Numbered from the stretch's first letter, positions 43,465 through 53,026 are shown. The stretch: 64,000 bases of DNA from an uncultured Clostridium sp. (GCA_946553025.1 CAMNRM010000001.1:112992-176991); one strand, 5' to 3'. Numbers and translations: made by a program. The notes: a model not told the origin generated them from the sequence alone.

Positions 43465-44702
43465 TCAATCAAAGGAATAGATACCATAAATTTCTTCAAT
43501 ATGACTCCCCTTGACCTTTATTGCTAAAACCATCCAATACTCTTTGCGTGCATAAAAATCATCCAGCCACGCCTCCGCACTTTTTCCATTTACGGGGAAG
43601 CCATAATCACTTTCGGTTTCTATTACCACTCTCGTAGAAGCATCCACATAAAAATCTCCCCGAACCAACTCATAATATCCCTCTGTCCAATGTCCATACC
43701 TATTTGTCCATTCCTCATCATAACCTTGAATAATACCAGAATAATGATAAACACCATTTTCTTTGACCAGAGGGCCACAAGAGCCTCTGTACACAGCTTC
43801 ATCATCCCTTAATACATTATTTACCGGCCACAATTCACTCTCATTATCATTCGCAATTAAAACATCTTCTTGTATTAGGATGTCCGATTTTTCCATAAAC
43901 AAATCGTAATCCTTATCTCCCTGCGCTGTATCTAAAATCACATAAGTCGAATAGCTATCAAGAATATTTTCCGTATAATCCGGTTTAAAATCATATAATT
44001 TATAAGTCAATCCCCCTTCTCCCTGATAAATCCCATCTTCTCTCTCAAACAAACAAGCCTTTCCATTCCTTATACACAAATAAAGTTCATAGCGAAAATT
44101 ATAAGATATTTTTTTTTCTATCTCTCTGACCTGATTTTGAACAATCGTATAGATATAAATGTGTGTTGCCACATAGGGATCATCATACCCATACCAAACC
44201 ACAATCATCTCTTCATGTCCATCATGTGTCAAATCTGCCAGCGCGACCCTGACATTTTCTTTTCCCTCAAACTGCTGAGAAATAAAGGCTCGATAAAGTG
44301 CCTCATCTGCCGCATCATTCTGCTTATTTCCTGATTCAACCCATTGATCATTTCCTTCGAGCTGATACAGCCTTCCGTTAATAAATTGAAAATCATCATC
44401 CGTAAGCGGTTTCTTTTTTTCTTCAACCGTCCCGGCAATCAATTCGGCAGTTGATTCTGTTTCATCACTTATTTGACTCTGTTCAGATAACTCTTGTTCC
44501 TGACTAGCATCGGAATCTAAAGCAGTACTATCTATTTGTTCATTAGATACTTCATTCTCATCAAAATTCATTTCAAAAAAATTATCTGTTTTCTCTTCAG
44601 CAATTTTTTCAACTTCACTGGTCTGAATATTTTCACTTTGGCAACTCGTTATCAGAATTTCCATTCCAATAATTATTGCCATCACCAGGCAATTTTTTTC
44701 AT
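43465..44702 (-). pseudogene. Secreted lipoprotein with start separated by a poly-A tract (apparent frameshift)
   Basis: The long frame from 44685 encodes a lipoprotein-like start (VMAIIIGMEILITSC, Cys as lipobox), an acidic linker and a C-terminal domain with DLTHDGHEEMIVVWYG and a Tyr-rich repeat. The only strong ribosome site (TGGAGGTGCAT) precedes ATG 44702, which is in another frame and gives MKKIAW then stop. A run of seven A residues right after ATG separates the two frames. Adding one A would give MKKNCLVMAIIIG, a complete signal peptide. This is either a decayed gene or a slippage/phase-variable one. Confidence 0.65.
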
Positions 44703-44936
44703 ATGCACCTCCATACTTTTCTGAACAATCAAAAAATAACTCGGCTTTCTTGACAAATATCTTTAAACAAAGTCTATAGCTATGCCGTCTAAGTGCATTC
44801 CATTTGATTGTTTTTCATTTTCATACAATCAACAACATCAGCTAAAATACTATGGAGTTTGAATATAAGAAAGTCGAGTTATTTTAATATATTTTATTTC
44901 TGCTTTTTATTCTTAATATCTACAGGTAGATAGATT

Positions 44937-45662
44937 TTATTGAACTAATACATCTTTAAGTAAAACATCTCCACTACGGCTGGAATCCAAAGTAAATTTA
45001 ATATATTGATGACCAGTAATATTTACAGAAACATTCTGCGCACTTGTTTTATAATTAATTGTATCCGATTTCCATAACAAAGCATTATTATCCCCATACA
45101 CTTTAAGGAGCCCATTATATTTTGCACTCATCTCTGATCTTGGTGCATAAGTAAAAGTAAGTGTTGTATATTGATCACCTATATAATATTCCACATGAGA
45201 TTTTGAATTAAATGACATACTGAACAAACAACCCACACCCAGCCATTCCTGACCTTGTGTTGTTTTTTGGCTAGAAGAATTAAAAAAATCATACTCATCC
45301 ACAGGTTCCAATTCAAGTACATTTACTGGTGCCACAACGTTATTTACCACCTGATTCTGAACCGGAAATGTCTGCTGCATTTGTACCACACCATTTACCA
45401 TCCACGCACCAGATGCATTAACCATATATCCATCTGGTGTTATTGTATTTAGTAAGCAATATCCCTGCGGATTAAAACAGTAACATTCAGCTATTCCATC
45501 ATAATTTCCATCAATCCACTGCCAGGTATTTGCCGAAACTGTTCCATTATCATTTATCCACTTCCATCCATATCCATCAGAAAACCATTGTCCTGCACAT
45601 GCTGGAATGCTCATTATCATCGATAATACTGTAGCACATACTATTATCTTAAATCTCTTCAT
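44937..45662 (-). CDS. Secreted cell-wall-binding-repeat protein with NPCBM-like domain
   Basis: 241 residues. A signal peptide (MKRFKIIVCATVLSMIMSIPACAG) is followed by WFSDGYGWKWINDNG and a TPDGYMVNASGAW repeat, shared with the protein at 39910. The C-terminal ~110 residues (YNGLLKVYGDNNALLWKSDTI..., QYIKFTLDSS) have the features of an NPCBM/carbohydrate-binding beta-sandwich. It is probably surface-attached and may bind glycans. It lies in a run of secreted-protein genes below the LytTR kinase cluster. Confidence 0.83.
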   Translation of the reverse strand: MKRFKIIVCATVLSMIMSIPACAGQWFSDGYGWKWINDNGTVSANTWQWIDGNYDGIAECYCFNPQGYCLLNTITPDGYMVNASGAWMVNGVVQMQQTFPVQNQVVNNVVAPVNVLELEPVDEYDFFNSSSQKTTQGQEWLGVGCLFSMSFNSKSHVEYYIGDQYTTLTFTYAPRSEMSAKYNGLLKVYGDNNALLWKSDTINYKTSAQNVSVNITGHQYIKFTLDSSRSGDVLLKDVLVQ

Positions 45663-45750
45663 CGTATAATTTCCCTTTCTAATTTTTTATGGACACTTAA
45701 TTGCTGCCATTTTCAGCTCTTTTTCACTTTACACAAGCATCATACAGGAT

Positions 45751-46839
45751 TTAATTTACAAAAAGGACTCTGGTAATTGATTTGATTTTTTCGTCCTGTC
45801 CTTCTCCTCCAAAAAAGCTGACATACCGCAATTCTCTTTTTGCCGTATATGCTACATTTCCCTCCGGGCCATTTGGTACAGTAAAACTATCCACAGAACC
45901 GGAATCAGCCACATAGAAAATTCCCGTATTGGCATCATAATTGGTTAAAACTGCTGCATGGGTTGTTGTTGCTCCGGTGATTGTTGTGTGTCCCACTGCA
46001 TCCCAAATAACAATTCCTTCCGGATGTTCTGCAAGCATGGATTTTAACATTTCTTTTTTCTGATCTACAGAAAGATTCTGAATTCTGATATAATTTCCAT
46101 CTCCAAATGACCAATAATCCCCTTGAATAACTGTATAATCTCTTCTTCCTGCTCCATCAATAAGCGGTATGGTAATCGGGCGTGCTGCCAAGCCTACACC
46201 ATTAACCCATGCATAGCCCTCAACACTTCTCTCATTAAGCAATGTATAATTTCTTCCTTCAAGAAACGCCTTACTCCTTACCATGTTTAATGTTGCAAAA
46301 AAGGTACAGCTCACACTACTTGTCTGATGCAGATAAAACCCTTCTGGAAATGTCGGAGTATTATTGGTTGGAAACTGCATTTGTCCTATTCCGGATACAC
46401 CAGCAGCAGGAAGAGCAGGTTCAGCTTCTGTTCTAAACGTCTGATCCTGAGATTTATACTCTACCCCATCGGCAATTACATAAAACTGATAATGATATTC
46501 TGTTCCCGGCTGCAGTTCACCATACCATTTTCCAGTATCATACCACATATCGGTAATTGTACGACTGTTTACGGTTTCTTCAATTTTTTTCATATCCCCA
46601 GCAGGGCCAATATAAACTCCAACTGTTGACATAAACATTTTTGAAGGATTACTGATTTTTGCAGATACTCTTGCACTTGTCTTGGTAATTTGTGAAGCAT
46701 TTACCCGATAAAAACTAATTGACGCAGCATATACACAAAATGCAGAAACAATACTCAGCGTCAGAATACATACCACATAAAAAAACTTTGATTTTGACAA
46801 TTTCTTCATCATTAACTTCCTATCCATAATTTTCTCCAT
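45751..46839 (-). CDS. Secreted FN3-like and papain-fold (C39-like) peptidase
   Basis: 362 residues with an N-terminal membrane anchor (SKFFYVVCILTLSIVSAFCVYAA). A fibronectin-type-III-like module follows (ITKTSARVSAKISNPS..., LQPGTEYHYQFYVIADG). The C-terminal domain shows the catalytic triad of a C39-like cysteine peptidase: Cys in HQTSSVSCTFFATLN, His in THAAVLTNYD, Asp in FYVADSGSVD. Substrate unknown; peptide export, peptidoglycan or bacteriocin processing are options. Confidence 0.8.
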   Translation of the reverse strand: MEKIMDRKLMMKKLSKSKFFYVVCILTLSIVSAFCVYAASISFYRVNASQITKTSARVSAKISNPSKMFMSTVGVYIGPAGDMKKIEETVNSRTITDMWYDTGKWYGELQPGTEYHYQFYVIADGVEYKSQDQTFRTEAEPALPAAGVSGIGQMQFPTNNTPTFPEGFYLHQTSSVSCTFFATLNMVRSKAFLEGRNYTLLNERSVEGYAWVNGVGLAARPITIPLIDGAGRRDYTVIQGDYWSFGDGNYIRIQNLSVDQKKEMLKSMLAEHPEGIVIWDAVGHTTITGATTTHAAVLTNYDANTGIFYVADSGSVDSFTVPNGPEGNVAYTAKRELRYVSFFGGEGQDEKIKSITRVLFVN

Positions 46840-46877
46840 TCTTTACACATTTACAACATAAGCAAACCTGCCAATGT

Positions 46878-47522
46878 TCAACCCGTTCCCCACAAGTCTT
46901 CAGCAACTAATGCCCTTTCCCAAATTGCCCGGTTCAAACTTTCTTCGATCTTCGGATCTCCGGTTTTTTGAAGTCCGTCACCATCCAAATAGTCAAACTG
47001 ACCCCCATCTCCAATTTCCCGAATTAATTTTGAATCTTCAAAATAATACCGATATTCGTTTACTCCATCAGTGCCATAGATAAAAATTACCTGACCATTC
47101 TCATAGTAACATTCTACGATCGGCAGTGTTAAATACATATCATTTTTTAGCACTGCTTTAGTCAATGTCCCATCTTTTTCAACGAAATCAATATAATTGT
47201 CCGTCTGCAAAATCTGGTAATCTGTCCTGGAATTAATTTGATTGAACACTTCGCGGATATGCTGTATCTTTTTTTCTTGTTCCTCCATCCGATAAATCCA
47301 GATATAAGGTATTTCAGGCGAATCAATATGAATTGAGTTTCCGTCCTTATCAAAAACAAACAACATATTATTATTTATCAGACTATCATCGCAAAGATAA
47401 GAACCATCTGCTTTCCTGAATTTAAGAGAATTACCTTCCCAACTCCACCCAGCTTGTGCTGTAATAAAACCTGCCAGTGACAGCATTACCGCTGCTGATA
47501 AAATAAAAGCTGTTTTTTTCAT
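46878..47522 (-). CDS. Secreted protein of unknown function
   Basis: 214 residues with a signal peptide (MKKTAFILSAAVMLSLAGFITAQAG) and a GWSWEGNSLKF start that recalls the Trp repeats of its neighbours. The rest (CYYENGQVIFIYGTDGVNEYRYYFEDSKLIREI) is beta-rich and unrecognised. It is the first of the secreted genes downstream of the kinase cluster, although a 26-bp mini-insertion lies between. Confidence 0.75.
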   Translation of the reverse strand: MKKTAFILSAAVMLSLAGFITAQAGWSWEGNSLKFRKADGSYLCDDSLINNNMLFVFDKDGNSIHIDSPEIPYIWIYRMEEQEKKIQHIREVFNQINSRTDYQILQTDNYIDFVEKDGTLTKAVLKNDMYLTLPIVECYYENGQVIFIYGTDGVNEYRYYFEDSKLIREIGDGGQFDYLDGDGLQKTGDPKIEESLNRAIWERALVAEDLWGTG

Positions 47523-47739
47523 ACACCATTCCTTCCTAACTGAATTATTTCCTTATTGTAATTCAAAATTGTAATTCAAATAAGCCCAACATCACGTTAA
47601 AAATATTGAAAATACCTCCCCCATTATTGCATCCCACCTTTCTGCTTTAAAATACAAATTCTGATAAATTCAGTTTATCTCATTCTATTAATTTCCACAA
47701 TATGGATTGCATAATTTACATGTTTTCTGCAAAATTTAC

Positions 47740-47765
47740 GTTACTGTGAACGTGTGAACAGTAAC
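47740..47765. mobile_element. 26-bp palindromic mini-insertion, copy 4
   Basis: It begins GTTACTGTGAACG and ends GTGTGAACAGTAAC, and is flanked by AAATTTAC at both sides (47732-47739, 47766-47773), a perfect 8-bp duplication. It lies between the secreted-protein gene and the first kinase-like gene. Confidence 0.78.
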
Positions 47766-47832
47766 AAATTTACAATACCCCCGGACAAAGCCAATCTCTT
47801 TCCTCTGCTTTGCCCAAGGGCATTAAACTATA

Positions 47833-48711
47833 TTATTCTTTTTTATCCATCAGACACACCGAATCAATAAATTCCATCACCGTCTTCGTGTCGGCCTTCG
47901 ACTGTAAAAGCATATAAAGCGTCTGAAGCTGATTCGCAAAGTCATGTTTCATTGCACGCATATCCGTCAGATTTTTCTGCACCTGAAGATAATACTCCAG
48001 CTCCTCCTGCCTTTTAACCATAAGCACAGAAAGATTTTCCTGTGTCTGCATACGCGAAATCAGGTGATCGACAGAGAAAATAATAAAACATGCCAATAAA
48101 AAATTCATGCTGAACAACAATGTCCCCATATAAATCATTGTGCGATCCAAACGGGGATAGGTTCTTAAAAACAGAACCAGAGAAAAAAACTGATAAACAG
48201 GAAAAATAATATAAATCAACAATTCCCTTTTCTTCATTTGATGCAGAACAATTTTTTTCAAGGCAATAATCAATATAAAAAACAGAAAACACAGCATATT
48301 GCTTATAATTACTCCTGCCGCCATGTGCATACTGTTTTCCGTTATATCAAAGGGTATAAACTTCGATGAATCAAAAATGATAAACAAGGCCGCATAGGCA
48401 CATAGTTCAGTAAAAACAGCAACCGCCAACATACTGAACAGGGTAAACAACTTTACTTTTAACGGTTTAGAAAAACAACAAAAAGTAAAATATAAATTTG
48501 CAATTTCCATCACAAGACCGCGTGGCCAGGCATAGGGAGTTACGAAACAAAAGAACATCGCATTGAGAACAACAAAAACAGAAAACTGTCCCCAGCGGCG
48601 AATACATGTACGGCGATCTTCGGCAAGCATACTGCTGACATAAAAAGTACTCAACATCCCATTGATAATATGATGAAAACATACTACCATAGTAATTTCT
48701 CTGTTCTCCAT
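47833..48711 (-). CDS. Membrane H-box protein lacking ATPase domain (half kinase 1)
   Basis: 292 residues. Six to seven membrane segments are followed by a cytosolic coiled coil and an HPK10-like phospho-acceptor motif (RAMKHDFANQLQTLYMLL). The protein ends about 25 residues later, before any ATPase domain. It shares its length and most of its sequence with the protein at 50186. Conserved truncation at the same point suggests function, as a phospho-acceptor partner rather than a decayed kinase. It lies last in the signalling cluster. Confidence 0.85.
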   Translation of the reverse strand: MENREITMVVCFHHIINGMLSTFYVSSMLAEDRRTCIRRWGQFSVFVVLNAMFFCFVTPYAWPRGLVMEIANLYFTFCCFSKPLKVKLFTLFSMLAVAVFTELCAYAALFIIFDSSKFIPFDITENSMHMAAGVIISNMLCFLFFILIIALKKIVLHQMKKRELLIYIIFPVYQFFSLVLFLRTYPRLDRTMIYMGTLLFSMNFLLACFIIFSVDHLISRMQTQENLSVLMVKRQEELEYYLQVQKNLTDMRAMKHDFANQLQTLYMLLQSKADTKTVMEFIDSVCLMDKKE

Positions 48712-48791
48712 TAAACCTTCTCCTCTTCATCTTCTTTCTCTGATTAAGATAACCTTCATGCAAATACCATTATTCCTGTACGGCTTATTCC

Positions 48792-50111
48792 TTATCCCTC
48801 TGTCAGATGAAGCAAAACCGACACAATAAACCGCGTCTGCTCCTGCTTAAGCGAAACCTGACCATGGTATTTTTCTGCAATTTGTTCAATCAGCTTTAAT
48901 CCGTACCCATGTTCTGATGCATTTTCCTTCGATGTGCGGAAAAAGTGATTATCCCTGACCGGCAGCTGTTCGCACGGATTTTCTGTTTTAATCACCAGAT
49001 ATCCTCCCCGGACAATATCTGCTTTCACTGTAATATATCCGGAAATCGTCGTATTTCTTCGGCAGGCTTCTATTGCATTATCCAGTAAATTACAAAATAA
49101 ACTGCATAAGTCCAGTGCAGAAACAGAAACGTTTTTTGGTATCAGAACAGAAATATTCATGCGTATTTGTTCAGCCTCTGCCATTTGTTTTTTCAATGTC
49201 AAAACGGCATTCACCACTTCTTCGTCACAAAAACGCGGAAAAGGATTTTGGGAAACCTGTTCCTGCGAAAAATGAATCAATGTACGAATTTCAGGATTAT
49301 CCGGATTTTCTTCCAGCATATCCCGAATGGCCTGATACTGTGAAAAGTAATACTGTTTCAATTTCTCAATATCTTCCATATTTTTATTCGCCAGCTGGCA
49401 GTAATCATATTCTACCTGGCGCTGCGTATAGAGTGCTACCAGCTTTTCTTCCATTTCAATTTTTTCGATTAGCTTATCAAGTGAAAACATCAGAACAAAA
49501 TTAATGAAAATATTAAAAATGAAAATCAATGTACCGGAATAAATCATTATACGATTAATTTCCCGATAATTTTTCAAATAAAGAACCAGCAGAAAAATCT
49601 GATACAGAGGAAGGAAAAGATAGAATGGCAGTGTCCGAATTCTCATCCGATAGTGCACGGTTTTAACAACAGCAAGATCTATCGTCAGAAAAACAAAATA
49701 CAACATATGTTCGATCATTAAAAAAAGGAAAAAATACATCACATCATCAGAAAAAACATATCCTGATTTTGGCAGAAAGGAAAAAAGAATAGAGAAAGAA
49801 AGTACTCTCCTCATCCCCATAAACAGAATAAGCTTCATTAACGCAAACACATTGTTGAGAATCATTTCATTAAAAAAAGATAAAGCAAGTCCGGAAATCC
49901 ATAGCATCTCAGCAGCTACAGAAAGAATTCCCTGCGGAAGCAGAAATGCACAGATCATATTCCCAAAGATTAAAATTCCGCTGAATCTATTCCATCGTCC
50001 GGAAAACACTTCATCCTCCGGCAATACACTGCTGCCAAGATAATAAATACTTCCAATACTGCTCATTATCCGAAACAAACAAAAAAAGCTATAAATTTCC
50101 CAATTTTTCAT
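48792..50111 (-). CDS. Membrane kinase with ATPase domain but without the acceptor His
   Basis: 439 residues. Six or seven membrane segments, then a helical region aligned to the H-box reads EKLKQYYFSQYQAIRDML; Gln stands at the place of the acceptor His. The HATPase domain is complete: FCNLLDNAIEAC (N box) and ASEHGYGLKLIEQIAEKYHG (G box). It has no recognisable self-phosphorylation site. It sits between two H-box-only paralogues and probably works with them. Confidence 0.87.
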   Translation of the reverse strand: MKNWEIYSFFCLFRIMSSIGSIYYLGSSVLPEDEVFSGRWNRFSGILIFGNMICAFLLPQGILSVAAEMLWISGLALSFFNEMILNNVFALMKLILFMGMRRVLSFSILFSFLPKSGYVFSDDVMYFFLFLMIEHMLYFVFLTIDLAVVKTVHYRMRIRTLPFYLFLPLYQIFLLVLYLKNYREINRIMIYSGTLIFIFNIFINFVLMFSLDKLIEKIEMEEKLVALYTQRQVEYDYCQLANKNMEDIEKLKQYYFSQYQAIRDMLEENPDNPEIRTLIHFSQEQVSQNPFPRFCDEEVVNAVLTLKKQMAEAEQIRMNISVLIPKNVSVSALDLCSLFCNLLDNAIEACRRNTTISGYITVKADIVRGGYLVIKTENPCEQLPVRDNHFFRTSKENASEHGYGLKLIEQIAEKYHGQVSLKQEQTRFIVSVLLHLTEG

Positions 50112-50185
50112 AACACCTGTTCTCTTTCATTTTCAATCATAATCATGATATAAGATAATTCCAATACATCGTTCAGGAAATATAA

Positions 50186-51064
50186 TTATTCCTTCCCATC
50201 CATTAAACAAACCGAATCAATAAATTCCATCACTCTCTTTCTATCCGCCTTCGACTGTAAAAGCATATAAAGCGTCTGAAGATGATTAGCAAAGTCATGT
50301 TTCATTGCACGCATATGATTTAAGTTCTTCTGTACCTGAAGATAATACTCCAATTCCTCCTGCCGCTTAACCATAAGCACAGAAAGACTTTCCTGTGCCT
50401 GCATACGCGAAATCAGATGATCCGTTGAAAACATAACAAAAAGTGCCAATAAAAGATTCATCATAAACAATAATGTTCCCATATAAATCATTGTGCGATC
50501 TAATCTTGGATAGGTTCTTATAAACAAAATAAGAACAAAAAACTGATAAACAGGAATCGTAATATAAATCAAAAATTCTTTTATCTTTATTTGATGCAGA
50601 ACCATTTTTTTCAAAGCAATAATCAACATATAGACCAGAAAGAACAGCATGTTAATAACAATTACTCCCGCCGCCATGATCATACTGTTCACGGTTATAT
50701 CATAGTGTATAAATGCTGATGAATCAAACACCAAAAACATAACCGTATAGGTAGATAATTCAAGAACAGCATCGATAGCCAATGTACTGAACAGTGTAAA
50801 TAATCTTGCTTTTAATGGCTTGGAAAAACAGCATAAGATAAAATACGGTGTTGCAAACATTATCACAATACTGCGTGGCCAGGAATAGGGTGTTAATAAC
50901 GCAAAAAAAATCATCACTAGCGCACAAAAAACAGAAAACTGCCCCCAACGGCGCAAAAGCATTTCTCGATCTTCAGAAAGCATAGTGCTGATATAAAACG
51001 CACTTATTGAACCATTTAAAATCTGATGAAATCCAACCACCATAGTAATTTCTCTGCCGCTCAT
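50186..51064 (-). CDS. Membrane H-box protein lacking ATPase domain (half kinase 2)
   Basis: 292 residues, highly similar throughout to the protein at 47833, with an identical architecture and end. The acceptor motif reads RAMKHDFANHLQTLYMLL. The last residues (ADRKRVMEFIDSVCLMDGKE) align with the other copy. It is separated by 62 bases from the response regulator gene, so it is the kinase gene transcribed first. Confidence 0.85.
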   Translation of the reverse strand: MSGREITMVVGFHQILNGSISAFYISTMLSEDREMLLRRWGQFSVFCALVMIFFALLTPYSWPRSIVIMFATPYFILCCFSKPLKARLFTLFSTLAIDAVLELSTYTVMFLVFDSSAFIHYDITVNSMIMAAGVIVINMLFFLVYMLIIALKKMVLHQIKIKEFLIYITIPVYQFFVLILFIRTYPRLDRTMIYMGTLLFMMNLLLALFVMFSTDHLISRMQAQESLSVLMVKRQEELEYYLQVQKNLNHMRAMKHDFANHLQTLYMLLQSKADRKRVMEFIDSVCLMDGKE

Positions 51065-51126
51065 CTGAAATACTCCTTACACATCATTCTTTTTACCCAC
51101 AGTTCTTCTTACCCATCTTCATTCAC

Positions 51127-51867
51127 TCATCTACACTCATCCTCTTTCCCATCCAATGATAATAACGATGAAAGATAATCCCAATATGTACTTCGGGAAA
51201 TGGACTGAAACGTCCGTCCAATCGGAACCGTCATTCCATTATTTAAAATAAACTGCGTACTTGAATACTGAGAAATATGATATAAATTCACAATATAACT
51301 CCCATGGCAGCGCAGAAATCCATCGCCAAGCAGAGGTGAAAGTTCTCTTAAACTTTTAGGAACCATAAAGTCTTTTATTTCCGTCCGAATTAATGTATGA
51401 TGTTGATTTTTCTCCAGATAAAAAATTTTAGACAGAGGGATTCGTATATTTAATGAAGGAAAGGTAAGAGAAAGGCATGGTTCCTCTGCATTTAAAATAC
51501 CTAATGCTTTATCTATAGCTTTCGGAAGCATCTCTTCCATCTGTGATTTTAAAACAAAATAAATATGCTTCGTTTCATAAACCATCGTTGCATAATCAAT
51601 ATAAGCCGTTAAAAAAATAACCGGACAGCGAGGAGAAATATCATTAATCTGTTCCGCCAGTTGAATTCCATTTTTCCACTGCATCTGTATATCAAGTACA
51701 ATCATATCCGCCGAAAATGTCCTTTTGGAAAGCAGTTCATCCAGCTTTTCTGGAAGAAGTTCCACACAATGAAAATCTATCGAAGGTTTTTGTTTTAAAT
51801 AATGAGCAATACATTGACTGGTATACTGCATATGTAAAAGATTATTATCGCAAATATAAATATTCAA
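51127..51867 (-). CDS. LytTR-family response regulator
   Basis: 246 residues from TTG 51867, preceded by AGGGTGAG. The receiver domain starts LNIYICDNN (acidic pocket), with the phospho-acceptor Asp in DMIVLDIQMQWKNG. IFLTAYIDY and KSQMEEMLPKA complete the receiver. The LytTR DNA-binding domain runs from ~135 (IFYLEKNQHHTLIRTEIKDFMVPKSLRELSPLLGDGFLRCHGSYIVNL). The start at 51867 fits the family; a longer ATG frame adds 20 non-conserved residues. It is the first gene of the signalling operon, with operator-like palindromes upstream. Confidence 0.88.
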   Translation of the reverse strand: MNIYICDNNLLHMQYTSQCIAHYLKQKPSIDFHCVELLPEKLDELLSKRTFSADMIVLDIQMQWKNGIQLAEQINDISPRCPVIFLTAYIDYATMVYETKHIYFVLKSQMEEMLPKAIDKALGILNAEEPCLSLTFPSLNIRIPLSKIFYLEKNQHHTLIRTEIKDFMVPKSLRELSPLLGDGFLRCHGSYIVNLYHISQYSSTQFILNNGMTVPIGRTFQSISRSTYWDYLSSLLSLDGKEDECR

Positions 51868-51903
51868 AAACTCACCCTGTTTCTTACCATCTTTTTCTAT
51901 AAA

Positions 51904-51928
51904 AATTGTTAAAGTGTACTTTTGCAAA
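51904..51928. promoter_or_regulatory. Operator-like half palindrome before the regulator gene
   Basis: AATTGTTAAAGT, two bases, ACTTTTGCAAA; an imperfect copy of the palindrome at 52018, 114 bases away (about 11 helical turns), on the same DNA face. Confidence 0.5.
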
Positions 51929-52017
51929 GCAGCTTATCTTTTATACTTAAATGGAAAAATTTGTTGAAAAAACAGGCTTTTTATGCTATAGTCAACATGG
52001 ATGTTATCAATATCTGA

Positions 52018-52045
52018 AATTTGTAAAAGTACACTTTTACAAATT
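52018..52045. promoter_or_regulatory. Perfect 13-bp inverted repeat, operator candidate
   Basis: AATTTGTAAAAGT (52018-52030), AC, ACTTTTACAAATT (52033-52045). Both arms match exactly. Its position upstream of the LytTR regulator gene suggests an autoregulatory site or a site for another regulator. Confidence 0.6.
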
Positions 52046-52115
52046 CTATAGAACTCTTGAATTTGAAATAAAAAAATGCTATGATTAAGACGCAAACAGA
52101 AGGGAAACACGCTTC

Positions 52116-52331
52116 TCATCCCTCATTCAACCTCTCTTCCATGACTTCTTCAAGCGTCATCGTCTGAGGAAGAATGCCGAAAAGAGATTTGGCTACATCA
52201 ACACGATCCTGGAAGGGATTTGTAAGTTTTGCAACAACCTTACCATATTGCGTGATAAAAATATCCTCGGTAGCTGCAAGGATAAGATATTTCCCAAGAT
52301 TGGCTTTTAGTTCAGTTGCGGTTATTAACAT
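52116..52331 (-). CDS. Phd/YefM-type antitoxin, orphan
   Basis: 71 residues. MLITATELKANLGKYLILAATEDIFITQYGKVVAKLTNP is the prevent-host-death N-terminal DNA-binding fold. The C terminus (PQTMTLEEVMEERLNEG) would bind a toxin, but no toxin gene follows on the same strand before the LytTR gene. It is divergent from the Uma2 gene, with 108 bases between. Confidence 0.82.
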   Translation of the reverse strand: MLITATELKANLGKYLILAATEDIFITQYGKVVAKLTNPFQDRVDVAKSLFGILPQTMTLEEVMEERLNEG

Positions 52332-52439
52332 TAAAAATTCCTCCTTTCATTGTTTTCAGTGTAGCAAACCCAAATAATAGCGTCAAGATAATCGGACGAT
52401 TTTTACAATACAAACACCATAGACAAGGAGGTCTGATTC

Positions 52440-53012
52440 ATGGTATTACCAGCAAAACAGGCACAGTACACTTTTGCGGACGTTCTCACTTGGGATGAGG
52501 GCGAAAATATTGAAATTATCAGCGGTAAAGCATTTATAATGGCAACACCGTCCAGAATCCATCAGAAAATCAGCATGGAACTTTCCCGTCAACTCGCAAA
52601 TTATCTTGAAGGAAAAAGCTGTGAGGTCTATCCTGCTCCGTTTAGCGTCAGACTGTTTGAACAAGATGGAGATAGCCCGGAGAACGTGGATACAGCCGTT
52701 GAACCGGACATTTCCGTAGTGTGTGATCAAAACAAATTGGATAAGCATGGCTGCAAAGGGGCACCGGATATGATTATTGAAATTCTTTCTCCTTCCACCC
52801 GGCGGCATGACCGGCTTGTAAAGCTGAACCTATATCAGCGGGCAGGGGTTCGGGAATACTGGATTGCAGACCCGGACAATCAATCCGTCCAGGTCTTTAC
52901 ACTCGAGAGCGGCATACTGAAAATCCGTGAGGACTATGGACGCGAAGATATAGCGAAAGTCAACGTGCTTAACGGATGCTTCATCGAACTGAGCAAAGTG
53001 TTTTCTGAATAA
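52440..53012 (+). CDS. Uma2-family (DUF820) restriction-endonuclease-like protein
   Basis: 190 residues. The PD-(D/E)XK core shows EPDISVV (Asp), DMIIEILSPSTRRHD (Glu) and LVKLNLYQRAGVREYWIADP (Lys), the Uma2 signature. Function of the family is not settled. AAGGAGG lies before the ATG at 52440. Its closeness to the Phd gene may be chance. Confidence 0.87.
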   Translation: MVLPAKQAQYTFADVLTWDEGENIEIISGKAFIMATPSRIHQKISMELSRQLANYLEGKSCEVYPAPFSVRLFEQDGDSPENVDTAVEPDISVVCDQNKLDKHGCKGAPDMIIEILSPSTRRHDRLVKLNLYQRAGVREYWIADPDNQSVQVFTLESGILKIREDYGREDIAKVNVLNGCFIELSKVFSE

Positions 53013-53026
53013 ACGATGCAGAACTT

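Noticed and set aside
47833..52045. Agr-type peptide system (agrB/agrD) with the LytTR cluster
   Set aside because: No AgrB-like protease or short pheromone gene was seen in the gaps between the genes.
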